A stretch of 44,781 nucleotides of DNA from positions 83,566-128,346 of the forward strand of contig NZ_AOJL01000013.1 in NCBI RefSeq assembly GCF_000337035.1, written 5' to 3'. A program made the translations under genes and the position numbers. Source of the stretch: Halorubrum coriense DSM 10284 (lineage in GTDB: Archaea > Halobacteriota > Halobacteria > Halobacteriales > Haloferacaceae). Below the pieces are notes generated by a model. It did no database searches. It was not told the DNA's origin and worked only from the letters and a program-made list of their open reading frames with translations. Shown piece by piece: positions 15,724 to 25,022 of this stretch (position 1 is the stretch's first letter; every line of letters begins with the position of its first letter).

Positions 15724-16326
15724 GGACGCCCATACGTGCGAGAGCGAATAGTACGGAGAGCCACGTTTCTGGAATTGAAACGGGACCTCGATATGATCTT
15801 ATGTCTTGACCGCGGGGTGATTCACTTATCGGCTAAAATTCAAGCCTCATGCTGGATCAAGTCACTTGATCATGACCTGTCTAACACCTTTTGTGAAGAG
15901 GACCGCGTGGTGAGAGACCAGTCAATTGATCGTACAGTGGACAAACAATAATTGAGTATCTGACAGATATCTTGTTAGCATGAAGCAACCAGTGAGTCTC
16001 AGACGTGGAAACACGGCGAAAGTATCTTGAAACAACTGCTGGCAGCGTTATATGCTCGGCCCGCCGCTAGTTTACGAGTCATGTCCCGGTCCGGAGCAAT
16101 GAACAGTCTTCCACAGGCCGACATCGGTGTCGTACTCAACTCGCCTACTACGTACATGGATTGAGCAGTTGTTTCATCCCAACTGAGTTGGGGAGAACCC
16201 GCTCGAAATGACGAGTAAATCCAGTCAGTACAAGTGAATCACGTATCGTTCGGTACAGAGAATACATCCAGCAAGAGGTACTTTCTGTAAATCGTATTAT
16301 CAAACTGATAGCACTAACTGCCCGAG
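15724..16326. other. Intergenic, no recognisable gene
   Basis: In about 600 bp I see no convincing coding frame. There is a perfect 17-bp palindrome, GATCAAGTCACTTGATC, at 15855-15871. A related half-site, TCAATTGATC, lies near 15922. Confidence 0.4.
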
Positions 16327-16551
16327 TTAATCAAAGATGGCCAGAAAAGTAACTCCAAGGAGTACAAATATCGTCCAGAGGACGGGTAGTGGGGCTTGAT
16401 TTAGTACCCCATACCACTGGACGAGAATCCCTAGCCCGCCTCCAACAACAACAAAAACCGGCAGGAGTAACTTGGCCCGTTGCGGGTTGTTCCACGCCTC
16501 AAAACCCGTCGAAAGTAGGCGAGATCGGAGTTTGCTACGTATGTCCGACAT
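16327..16551 (-). CDS. Small two-helix membrane protein
   Basis: The 74-residue product has a basic N-terminus (MSDIRSKLRSRLLSTGFEAW) and two hydrophobic segments (LLLPVFVVVGGGLGILVQW, VLWTIFVLLGVTFLAIFD). AT-rich CTATACTATAGAAT lies just upstream on the coding strand. The family is not recognised. It is plausible as a gene from its charge/hydrophobicity pattern and promoter. Confidence 0.55.
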   Translation of the reverse strand: MSDIRSKLRSRLLSTGFEAWNNPQRAKLLLPVFVVVGGGLGILVQWYGVLNQAPLPVLWTIFVLLGVTFLAIFD

Positions 16552-16610
16552 ATTCTATACTATAGAATTATCCCAATTCAAACTTTGTACTACGCAGATA
16601 AGCAGTTCTC

Positions 16611-16666
16611 ATTAGCCGGCTGTTTCAGGCGAGAATATGTCTGAATGATGGGATTTCAATAAATCC
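16611..16666 (-). mobile_element. Degenerate IS6-like end
   Basis: GCCGGCTGTTTCAGGCGAGA, then GGGATTTCAATAAATCC, resembles the subterminal block and terminus found at 27650-27715 in inverted orientation. It is a solo, decayed end with no partner nearby. Confidence 0.45.
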
Positions 16667-16779
16667 TCGCATTTCTTTCTCCCCTATACGAAGGTAGCAG
16701 CGGTCGTGTCAAAGCACTTCCGTCACGTTTCTGCGTCTGAAACCGGTACGAGACAGCACAAGGAATTTTAGGGACATCG

Positions 16780-18303
16780 TCACTTCTTGATGGAATAAAC
16801 AGTGAGCAAAACGAGCGGGATCGTAGTGAACAAGAAGACGAACACACCGGCTGCGACGCTGCCTTCAAATTGAGCGGATATTATTATCGCAATTAGCGAG
16901 ACTGCCCCAAACAGGCCCATTGATACAAGTGACATCCGAGTGGACGATGAGCTATCTAGCCGTAACAATGCGGTACCAACGTCGATCATCGAGTCTCGGT
17001 CGTCGCTCTCAGCGTTCCAATCACGTATGTTGCTGTCAGCCTCACCTGCCTCAGCAAGCACGCGTGTGATCGCAGTTGGATCAGCAAGCCGTGGTAACTT
17101 GGTTGGCCGGTCGCCACGGTCAACAATTACCGTCGAGGTGTCCAGCCAACTGTCGACAGCGTCACGTTCGACTCGAACCTCACCATGATTAAGCGATTCG
17201 TACCGCCAGAGAGGTGTTCGAAATAGCGTGTCGGTTGCAACAATAGCGCTCGAATCAGCCTGGTATTCAATACCAGCGTACCGAACCCAGTAGTCCAGCG
17301 TGACGAGTGTAAGGGGTACACCGAGCCCAATGCCCACGAATCCAATTGCGATTCGGATAGATCCGTCGGATACGGAAACTGACGCGGCGAGAAAGGCGAG
17401 CGGCGAAAGTAGCCACGGCGCAGGATGTCCTCTGAAGTGTGATGCGGTGGGCACTAGTCGTCCAAGAAGTGGTGGGCGGAACACTGTCGGAGCCCCTGAC
17501 AGCATTGTCTCGATCGTCTCAGGACTTGGGGGGGGGTATGCGTCTCCGCGACCAACAAGTGACCACAGTCCAGCACCGAGACGACCGTCATAGTAGTACC
17601 CGGCAACGTCGGTAAGGAGCCTGATTGAGACGACGACAATGACGAGTGGCCCAGTCGCGACGCGTTCGATTGTCTGAGGACCCTCTCTACCTCCGCCGTT
17701 GGTGACAAAGACAGCTGCGGCGAGCAACGCGACGATACTCGCTATAAGCACTGTTGCGCCCTCAGTCAGAACGCTTTGGAGGGCCGTGGCGACGTTATGA
17801 TCTTGATACCCGTCATCCCGAAAGTAGGTAGTGATTGTCCGCCACCCCTCTGCGAGAAAGATTCCAAACGCACCAGCAACGATCCACACTGATGGCTCAG
17901 CAGTTGGGTTCACATTCGCTACAGGCCCAACAACTAGCGCACCAACAAACACCCACAATCCGATGAGAAACGGTGTCACGAACAGAAGCGTCGGAATCGT
18001 CATCACTTGGATGTCGGCATCGACTACTGGGATCGGAATTGAAGCCCTCTTTTCATCGAGCGCTCCCAACAGAAGTGGGTCTTTGTCTCGCTCTATTGGC
18101 CGCCCAGCGAACAAGGCCCGAACGATTGCCCAGAAGCAAACAACGCCGAACTCGAGCCAATACAGCGTCAACAGTCCTAACACGGATAGACCGAACGCGA
18201 TGATTCCCACGATCGGGACCAGATTCGCGATGATAATTGCCGCCAGTTCTGGATCTGGAATACGGCTGTCTTGTGTGTCGTCAGACGGTCCTGTTGCGTT
18301 CAT
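16780..18303 (-). CDS. DUF6498-like polytopic membrane protein with PH-like domain (1)
   Basis: The 507-residue protein has an N-terminal pair of helices with the phrase ANLVPIVGIIAFGLSVLGLL then LYWLEFGVVCFWAIVRALFA, which I associate with the DUF6498 family. More helices follow (ten or so in all). Near 345-420 a soluble bacterial-PH-like segment (IEYQADSSAIVATDTLFRTP, WLDTSTVIVDRG) precedes two C-terminal helices. A paralogue with the same order lies at 34217-35617 and a shorter relative at 24170-24898. The function is unknown. The gene stands alone. Confidence 0.75.
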   Translation of the reverse strand: MNATGPSDDTQDSRIPDPELAAIIIANLVPIVGIIAFGLSVLGLLTLYWLEFGVVCFWAIVRALFAGRPIERDKDPLLLGALDEKRASIPIPVVDADIQVMTIPTLLFVTPFLIGLWVFVGALVVGPVANVNPTAEPSVWIVAGAFGIFLAEGWRTITTYFRDDGYQDHNVATALQSVLTEGATVLIASIVALLAAAVFVTNGGGREGPQTIERVATGPLVIVVVSIRLLTDVAGYYYDGRLGAGLWSLVGRGDAYPPPSPETIETMLSGAPTVFRPPLLGRLVPTASHFRGHPAPWLLSPLAFLAASVSVSDGSIRIAIGFVGIGLGVPLTLVTLDYWVRYAGIEYQADSSAIVATDTLFRTPLWRYESLNHGEVRVERDAVDSWLDTSTVIVDRGDRPTKLPRLADPTAITRVLAEAGEADSNIRDWNAESDDRDSMIDVGTALLRLDSSSSTRMSLVSMGLFGAVSLIAIIISAQFEGSVAAGVFVFLFTTIPLVLLTVYSIKK

Positions 18304-18466
18304 GTTTGACTGACGTTGCTGGCTGACTCGTTACCCGCCTCTTGAGTATGGAGTATCTCCTGAGAGATACTCGCAAGCAAGTGTGGGTGCTCGAAAGTGA
18401 CTGTGACCGTTGTCTCACTTCGCCGTCGCGGTATCAAATTCGCGGTGTTAGCCATGAGAAAACGAA

Positions 18467-18658
18467 TCAGTTCTGATCGCTGTGTATTGGGGGGTGCTGC
18501 TTGAGAGTGCCTCCCGCTGAGGCGAGCACGACAAGCATCCCGATCACGATGAGCAAAGCCGCAAGAACCGGTTCAGCGAGGTAATAGAGTACCAAGCCCA
18601 TCATAATGTTTGCACTAGCCAATACGAGCGGGTATACTACATGCCCTACGTACATCAC
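18467..18658 (-). CDS. Small membrane protein
   Basis: The 63-residue product has two hydrophobic stretches (YPLVLASANIMMGLVLYYLA, VLAALLIVIGMLVVLASAGG) and a polar tail KQHPPIHSDQN. Length and layout resemble other small membrane proteins in this window, without clear sequence identity. No family is recognised. Confidence 0.5.
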   Translation of the reverse strand: MMYVGHVVYPLVLASANIMMGLVLYYLAEPVLAALLIVIGMLVVLASAGGTLKQHPPIHSDQN

Positions 18659-18885
18659 TTTGGGTTCAGTAATGTCTGTGTGGCAATTATAGGTGTAGCT
18701 ATTGGCTAATAATACAGAATCAACGAGTGACGTGAGTCTAAGTATCCAGACAGTACCGATTCATATTCAGGGGGCGCCCGCAGACACCACGCTGATCTGA
18801 CCGCCCTGGGAGGGAGTGGCTCTGTTTGGCTCCTTGGGAGTGTTGAGATACGGTCGAAGGATGAGGCGATCAAAGTGTCGAGTAG

Positions 18886-19150
<265 letters not shown>

Positions 19151-19404
19151 CGATGAAGAGGACCTTGGACGGAGCGGAGGGCCGTCCTGTCAGCGGGGTA
19201 GCCGATACAGCACTGCCGGGTACAGACGAACACCCCATCGGGGGAGGAAGCGGTGGGGGTTCGATGACCGGACATTTGTTAGGAGCGGCCTCCGGTCAGT
19301 GGCCACGTACGTATCGTGCTCGGTATCATATCAAGGCTGTAGCAGTGTTTCAACGGGAGAAACACGGATTAGCAGGACCGGCTACCTGTCGGTTTGATCA
19401 TTAG

Positions 19405-19605
19405 TCAGGTCCACAACGGGAGGGTGAATATTACTGTACTACCTGCGTCTGAGCCGATCATCGTCACTACAGCGAGTGAGCCGACCAAGTTGAGAACTAT
19501 CGTCGCCGATACGATGAGGGCGAGAAATGCCCTTGTGCGAGCAATACCGGTCTTCTTTTTGAGTCGACCCTGAAACGTCGTCAGGGTGGAGGGCAGTTCA
19601 ACCAC
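19405..19605 (-). CDS. Hypothetical small membrane protein
   Basis: The 66-residue product has a basic start (TFQGRLKKKTGIARTRAF) and one or two hydrophobic segments (LALIVSATIVLNLVGSLAVV, AGSTVIFTLPLW). It is not recognised and could be spurious, but composition and topology resemble the other small membrane proteins here. Confidence 0.4.
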   Translation of the reverse strand: MVELPSTLTTFQGRLKKKTGIARTRAFLALIVSATIVLNLVGSLAVVTMIGSDAGSTVIFTLPLWT

Positions 19606-20100
19606 ACACTGACAGCCCGTGATAGATTGTAAGTATCATCTGGATAATCATTAAGTTGAATCAGCACTCGCAAGCTGGATTTGGCTCGGTACATCACGAG
19701 TGTTTGAGATACTATTCCTTTTATTACGGCATCTCAAATAAATAAATACGATTAATATTTTGGTTTTATATCTACACACCCAGAAACAGTCACCCAAGGC
19801 ACGCCAGTTTGGGTAGCTATCGCAACGGTGGTTCTCGTAATCGCCGCTGCCGTCGGTCGAAGTAGAAAAATCCAACATTGAGATCTTCCTCGCGCCAAAG
19901 AGCGAGGCTTTTCCCTCGATTCTCCGTAAGAACAGATATACGACTCAGAGCGCGTCGTGTTTCCGGTGACGTAACAAGCACTGTGGTATTATTTATGAAC
20001 CTGCCAAACAGTCGAGGTGACTGGCTACGATGACGATCACAATCGGCCTTGGATTCGCTCCGGTTTCAAGTAACTATTTAACAGGAACACTCCTCCACCA
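19606..20100. other. Intergenic region with gene and element remnants
   Basis: A frame ending at TGA 19879 reads TQGTPVWVAIATVVLVIAAA then VGRSRKIQH. This is a single membrane helix plus basic tail, like the C-terminal anchor of a surface protein whose body is gone. From 19882 to 19937 lies a solo IS1341-type right end on the minus strand (GCGAGGCTTTTCCCTCGATT, CTCCGTAAG), sister to that at 14451. The rest is AT-rich leader for the kinase at 20101. Confidence 0.45.
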
Positions 20101-21744
20101 ATGCTGCTATCATTAGTCACATCAGTTGCTATCGATGCTGTTGTCGTAAGTCTACTCGCGTGGGTAACGTGGCAGGTTGGGAAGGACCGGTCCCCGCCGA
20201 ATGCGGTCCCTTTTGCGCTCATGAGCGGCAGTCTCCTACTGTGGGCACTCCTCTCGTTGGTCTCGGAATTCCCAAACGCCTGGGAGATTGGTTCGAATCT
20301 CGCTGCGCTGGCACAGATTGTCCCAGTTGTGTTTCTCCCCGCCATCTGGTTGGTCTATGTGCTTGGGTATACCGGCCGGGAAACAGGTTTCACTCGGCTG
20401 CGAAGAGCATTATTTGTTCTCCTCGCGCTCCCGTTAGTTGGGGCAGCAGTCACGTTCGAAGGTGACCCAACAAGAGAAGAAATTCAGCGCTCGATTGCGT
20501 CACTTGCTGGAACTGAACTGTTCCTGCTGTTTGCTGTGTATATGTATGCGGCAGTTGTTTTCCTCAGGTATGGGTGGAATCATGGCCGGGTATCGAGAAT
20601 ACAAGTTGGAATCCAACTAGGAGCAATTTCAGCTCCATATCTCATTGGTGGCTGGCTTGACGGAAGCTCGATTGTTGACGGTGTCACAGGCGGATTGTTG
20701 GTTTCGGGGATACTGCTTGGAGTCGCAATTAAACGTTATCCAGTATTGACAGGATTCCCGAAGGCGGACTATGTCGCACGGTCACGTGTTGTCGAATCGC
20801 TCCAAGAAGCAGTTATCGTTGTAGATTGGGAGATGAACATCCTTGATGCCAACGTGACAGCTGAAGAGTTGTTTGGCTGGACAACTCGAGATATGATTGG
20901 CACACCACTCGATGCGGCTATTGATGATATCTCCGGAGCTGATATTTCAGCTGGTAGCACAGAACTCGTCTCGCTTCAGACAACCGACGGTCGACGTCAG
21001 TTTCAGTTCACCGTTTCCGATGTCGAACGTGATACTAGTGACGGCGGTGGCGAGCCGGTGGCGAGAACGGTTGTCTTTCGAGACGTAACCGATCAGCGGA
21101 CGCGTGAACAACGTCTTTCCGTACTCAACCGAGTACTTAGACACAACACCCGGAACAAACTCGATGTAATTTTGGCACACGCTGACCACGTCGCAGACGA
21201 CACCCATCGTACAGCGATTCAAAACAGCGCTACAGATCTCGCCTCAGTCAGTCGCAAAGCACGAGAGACTGAGGCGGTCATGACCGACAGTGTTGGCTCT
21301 CCGTCGACAGTTGACATCGCTGCTGTCGCTCATGAGGTAGCCGCGACGGCCCGTGATGACTATCCAGACAGCAGCATCTCAGTCGCCGCACCGGAGCGAC
21401 TACACCTAACCACCTACCGAACGGTTGTACGCCGACTCATGGCCGAACTCGTGGAGAACGCAATCGTTCACTCGGATGATCCCACACGGGTCGATATTGA
21501 AGTTCAAGAGTCGACTGACGATGGTCCACAGCTCCGTGTCGCAGATAACGGTCCCGGGATCCCCGACCGTGAGCGTGACTTGTTGACCGAACCGACCGAA
21601 ACACAGATCAAACACGGACTCGGTGTGGGGCTCTGGTTCGTCAACTGGGCAGTAAGTCAACTCGGTGCTGAGCTTGAGTTCCAGTCCGCCGGCACAACAG
21701 GGACTACTGTTGTCGTTCGATTCCGTAATAACATCTCGTCATAG
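20101..21744 (+). CDS. Sensor histidine kinase with seven-helix N-terminus and PAS domain (1)
   Basis: The 547-residue kinase has about seven membrane helices (1-215), the histidine-kinase N-terminal 7TM arrangement. A PAS domain (about 225-340) includes VVDWEMNILDANVTAEELFG. The dimerisation helix has the H-box LNRVLRHNTRNKLDVI with the phosphoacceptor His, and the ATPase domain has N-box ELVENAIVHS, G1 DNGPGIPD and G2 HGLGVGLW. It would autophosphorylate in response to an unknown membrane or cytosolic cue. A close paralogue is at 30071-31720. No adjacent response regulator is present; the HalX regulator at 23549 is a candidate partner. Confidence 0.9.
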   Translation: MLLSLVTSVAIDAVVVSLLAWVTWQVGKDRSPPNAVPFALMSGSLLLWALLSLVSEFPNAWEIGSNLAALAQIVPVVFLPAIWLVYVLGYTGRETGFTRLRRALFVLLALPLVGAAVTFEGDPTREEIQRSIASLAGTELFLLFAVYMYAAVVFLRYGWNHGRVSRIQVGIQLGAISAPYLIGGWLDGSSIVDGVTGGLLVSGILLGVAIKRYPVLTGFPKADYVARSRVVESLQEAVIVVDWEMNILDANVTAEELFGWTTRDMIGTPLDAAIDDISGADISAGSTELVSLQTTDGRRQFQFTVSDVERDTSDGGGEPVARTVVFRDVTDQRTREQRLSVLNRVLRHNTRNKLDVILAHADHVADDTHRTAIQNSATDLASVSRKARETEAVMTDSVGSPSTVDIAAVAHEVAATARDDYPDSSISVAAPERLHLTTYRTVVRRLMAELVENAIVHSDDPTRVDIEVQESTDDGPQLRVADNGPGIPDRERDLLTEPTETQIKHGLGVGLWFVNWAVSQLGAELEFQSAGTTGTTVVVRFRNNISS

Positions 21745-21987
21745 ATTGCCGCCTCCTGCCTAGACAAGATTTTGCCTCCATTTGGCTCTCTTGAAACCAT
21801 TCGAAGTTGATACATTCTGACCGGCTGTGATCAGGACAGGTGACTCATGTAACGGTGCCAGACATCAGACCTCCGGAGTCTGTCAGTAGTCTTGTGCGAG
21901 ATACAGAGGGATCTATACAGCACGACGACAGATTTCATCCAGTCCGCAATATACGGAATCAACCGTGCTACTCCGAGTGAAACTTGG

Positions 21988-22461
21988 TCAGTTCGTGAAC
22001 GAGCACATCTGATCGTAATCGTATCGGTCACATCCCTCCTTGAGATAGATGCTGAGTGTGCTGCGATATTCGGCGACGGCAACAACGCAATCGACATCTT
22101 TCGACAACGCGAACTCCGTGATGGACTCTTCTACCCACTCGCTGTCATCAGCACGGATCCGAACGCTATAATCGCCTGGAGTATTTCCCCAGGTACACTC
22201 CGCAACGGCTCCGTCGATGTATTTGCCACCGCCATCTAGCTCGCGTGCCGCGTCAACTGTATGTGTCGAAGTGTGAACCCTCTCTCCATCTCGGTTCACT
22301 TCGAGGTCAAACTGATGTGACGAATCTGTGTCGACATTGTGGACTCCGAACCACCCGAGTTGAGTGGTCGGATTCACTGTTTCTCGAACCGAAGAGAGAC
22401 ACCCACTACTGACGCCCGCTATCAGTACGCCGCACGTTTTAATGATACTCCGACGCCGCAT
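21988..22461 (-). CDS. Tat-exported lipoprotein
   Basis: The 157-residue protein begins MRRRSIIKTCGVLIAGVSSG, followed by CLSS: a twin-arginine signal and a lipobox with Cys21 as the lipidated residue. The mature part is a beta-rich domain (FDLEVNRDGERVHTST, GDYSVRIRADDSEW) like small haloarchaeal surface lipoproteins of immunoglobulin-like fold. The function is unknown. It is single and divergent from the acyltransferase. Confidence 0.8.
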   Translation of the reverse strand: MRRRSIIKTCGVLIAGVSSGCLSSVRETVNPTTQLGWFGVHNVDTDSSHQFDLEVNRDGERVHTSTHTVDAARELDGGGKYIDGAVAECTWGNTPGDYSVRIRADDSEWVEESITEFALSKDVDCVVAVAEYRSTLSIYLKEGCDRYDYDQMCSFTN

Positions 22462-22653
22462 ACCAACGCCAATTCACTCGTCGGTAAGTGCTTTCTCTGT
22501 ACTGACCGATCCGGACAGTTGGTTTTCCGAAAGACCCCAATGCGAGATACGCGCCCTACGTTCAGCAGAGTCGGGTGGTCTCTCGGGAGGTATTTTCTGA
22601 CTCACCTGTCTGCTCATAGGAATGATTAAGAATAGGTGAACGCGACCCGGTCC

Positions 22654-23136
22654 ATGGGCTCTGATATCGATGAGGCCGTGAGACTTGTCGAATCGACGAC
22701 GGGAGATGTAATGATTCGTGAGTACACCACCATCCATGATTCCGAGATTGGTGACGGATGCCGGATCTACGAGCGGTGCTCAATCAAGAAGAGCTACCTC
22801 AGCGAGGGGGTCGATATCAATGCCGGGAGCTACGTCGAAAACGCTGACATCGGGTCCCACGTTCAGATTGGGCCCAACTGTAGTGTCGTCGGTGTTACCC
22901 ACGAACTCCATGATCAGGGTATGGTTTTCCGAGACGACATATTCGAGCGGATTATCCTTCACGATCGGGTCTTCGTTGGTACAAACGCGGTCCTCGGGCC
23001 CGGTGTGGAAATCGGTTCTGGATCCGTTATTGCCGCTGGAGCTGCGGTTACTCAGGACATCGACTCCGGGAAGATTGTACTGGGGAGCCCCCCCGCACAA
23101 CAAATTGAGGAACTTGACCACTGGACTGGTGACTAA
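22654..23136 (+). CDS. Left-handed beta-helix acyltransferase
   Basis: The 160-residue protein consists of hexapeptide repeats: IREYTTIHDSEIGDGCRIYE, ADIGSHVQIGPNCSVVG, VFVGTNAVLGPGVEIGSGSV, IAAGAAVTQDI, closing with GSPPAQQIEEL. It matches the LbH transferase family (acetyl- or acyl-transferases of sugars). His in TSVVGVTHELHD-like context (VTHELHD) may be catalytic. ATG 22654 is chosen; a GTG at 22636 is in frame. No sugar-pathway neighbours are present, so the acceptor is unknown. Confidence 0.85.
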   Translation: MGSDIDEAVRLVESTTGDVMIREYTTIHDSEIGDGCRIYERCSIKKSYLSEGVDINAGSYVENADIGSHVQIGPNCSVVGVTHELHDQGMVFRDDIFERIILHDRVFVGTNAVLGPGVEIGSGSVIAAGAAVTQDIDSGKIVLGSPPAQQIEELDHWTGD

Positions 23137-23548
23137 GTTATAGGCGGTATACAATACTTGACGAATATCACCCTCTTGGATTCCATCTAAAGCTTCATCT
23201 CGTTCTTCCTCTGATGTTGCTTTTTCAAGCTGATATGATAAATTTTTAAAATCTTGAATGTCTGTGTCTCTTCCAACACAATCCCTGCCAGCCTGATGAC
23301 TGTAATTAGATCATACATCTTATCCTAGGTCTATTCAATAAAGACTCTTTAATTTGACTGACATTCGCGCTGCATTTAGCACGCCTCTCTGGAAATCGAC
23401 AAAATCTGACAGGATCTGTAGCGGTGCGTCCGCACACTTCAGCGACCGGATGTTTCAGATCATAACGTGCCTGAAGAATAGGATCTCAACAGAGCCCTCC
23501 ATTTCAAAATCCCCGGTTATTAGACGCTGTAGCTAGTATCACCGCGCT
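23137..23548. other. Intergenic, AT-rich, with IS6-like end
   Basis: No gene is seen in about 410 bp. The left half is AT-rich. The right half contains a solo IS6-like end (23438-23496). Confidence 0.4.
23438..23496 (-). mobile_element. Solo IS6-like end
   Basis: CTTCAGCGACCGGATGTTTCAG, split here as CTTCAGCGACC plus GGATGTTTCAG, precedes GGATCTCAACAGAGCC (23481-23496), a near match to the inverted terminus of the IS6-like element. No partner end or transposase is nearby. Confidence 0.5.
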
Positions 23549-24133
23549 GTGACGGCCGATATGTACGTTGACCGGCCACAGGTGCTACTCGTTGACGATG
23601 AAAAAGAGGTTGCTGACGCGTACGCCCTCCGGCTAGATGCCGTAGCTGACGTTACAGTCACCTATAGCGGCCCTGAAGCATTATCCGCAGTTGATGAGTC
23701 AGAACCTCCAGACGTGGTCTTGTTGGATCGGCATATGCCGGACCAATCGGGCGATGACATTCTTCGGGAACTGCGTGACTACAACCTCCACACCAAGATC
23801 ATCATGGTCACCGCCATTGATCCGGGGCTGGAGCTCTTGGACCTCCCATTTGATGACTACCTCTGTAAACCGGTTGACCGCGAGGATATCCGAGCCGCAG
23901 TCGATCAACAGTGCCAGGTTCTCGCATATGAGCTTATTGGCGAATACTTTGGGATAGAGTCGAAACGAGCAGTCATTGCCGCAGAGTTACCGCAAGACCG
24001 ACTCAAGAATCACGAGAAATTCTCAGCGCTCAACGAGCAAGCCACTAACTTACAGGATCGTATTTCTCGACTACTTCCTGACGCTAAAGAGTTGTTAGAC
24101 ACGTTCTCTGGCATCGAACGAGAAGCATACTGA
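23549..24133 (+). CDS. Response regulator with HalX domain
   Basis: The 194-residue protein has a receiver domain with acidic pocket Asp16-Asp17 (VLLVDDEKEVADAY), phosphoacceptor Asp60 (VVLLDRHMP) and Lys107 (YLCKPVD). Residues 115-190 form a helical HalX domain typical of haloarchaeal regulators (LNEQATNLQDRISRLLPDAK), of unknown output but often linked to transcription. The start is GTG 23549 or ATG 23561. It lies among three histidine kinases, none directly adjacent in an operon, so the pairing is unresolved. Confidence 0.9.
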   Translation: MTADMYVDRPQVLLVDDEKEVADAYALRLDAVADVTVTYSGPEALSAVDESEPPDVVLLDRHMPDQSGDDILRELRDYNLHTKIIMVTAIDPGLELLDLPFDDYLCKPVDREDIRAAVDQQCQVLAYELIGEYFGIESKRAVIAAELPQDRLKNHEKFSALNEQATNLQDRISRLLPDAKELLDTFSGIEREAY

Positions 24134-24169
24134 CCACCTTGGGAGGAAACTTCAAATGAATAATCACTA

Positions 24170-24898
24170 TCATGAGAAGCTAACCTCGACATCGTCAGTT
24201 TGTGGATCAAGTCCGCTGAACCAGACCCTGACTGCCCCCATCGGTATGAGATAGGCCAGCCATGTAATGCGCGCCTCATAACTGATCTCGAATGCGATCC
24301 CGATAACTACGATAATGACTGTGACAGGGACGATCACGTATACCGATATAATAAACAGTTCACTGAGCGGAACAAATCCGAATTGAACTGCATCTAGCGG
24401 TGACTTCTCTAGATACTGCTGATCGCGAATGAAATTCTGCCAGACCCGGTGTAACTCAAAAAGTGTGATCCCAACTACTACCAGCCCGACCGACGGGGCA
24501 CGTATTGACTCAACCTCAAATTGAGCCACCAGCGCTTGTAACAATACTGGAATAAGAATCCCAGTGGATAGTACATATCGAAGGATGAACCGGGCATTCC
24601 GATAGTACACTGCGGGAAACCGGCTAATCGGTTGTATCGGTGTCGGCTTGGTGTTCCACCGCTCTTCATCACTATCTGTGAGGGGTTGTGGTGTGAACAA
24701 CGCAACAAACAGATACAGAACGTTGACGATCGCAATCTCCAGTACATACATTACCGCAATCTCCAGTAGACTCCATTGGAAGCCAATTATCGCAACGATG
24801 AGTGCGATGTTCAAAACGAGACCTGGAATATATTCACTTGATATCTGGAGTGTCTCTGATATTGTGTCGGCACTTCGCCTCAACGCACGTTTCCACAT
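24170..24898 (-). CDS. DUF6498-like membrane protein, short form (2)
   Basis: The 242-residue protein has about six hydrophobic segments. Its N-terminal pair, LNIALIVAIIGFQWSLLEIA then MYVLEIAIVNVLYLFVALF, matches the N..x..G..W...YxxE pattern of the two longer proteins at 16780 and 34217. It lacks their PH-like segment. ATG 24898 is chosen. It lies between the HalX regulator (convergent, 36 nt apart) and a kinase upstream on the same strand. The function is unknown. Confidence 0.65.
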   Translation of the reverse strand: MWKRALRRSADTISETLQISSEYIPGLVLNIALIVAIIGFQWSLLEIAVMYVLEIAIVNVLYLFVALFTPQPLTDSDEERWNTKPTPIQPISRFPAVYYRNARFILRYVLSTGILIPVLLQALVAQFEVESIRAPSVGLVVVGITLFELHRVWQNFIRDQQYLEKSPLDAVQFGFVPLSELFIISVYVIVPVTVIIVVIGIAFEISYEARITWLAYLIPMGAVRVWFSGLDPQTDDVEVSFS

Positions 24899-25022
24899 GT
24901 CTATATATACACTATTGCTGTACAAAACGCAATTAGCGCTTCTATCTATACAACGTCATTTCACATGTTGAGTTCTTCAGCGAACAGGGGAACCGGCCGT
25001 CCGCCCGGAGCAGGAAGCGCCT

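Noticed and set aside
15736-15951. 71-residue plus-strand open frame
   Set aside because: Cysteine-containing, basic mixture with no recognisable pattern and no promoter; it overlaps the palindrome and looks like chance.
19153-19404. 83-residue glycine-rich open frame after the TnpB right end
   Set aside because: No hydrophobic pattern, domain or haloarchaeal acidity; a second frame is open over the same stretch. Probably non-coding debris beside the element.
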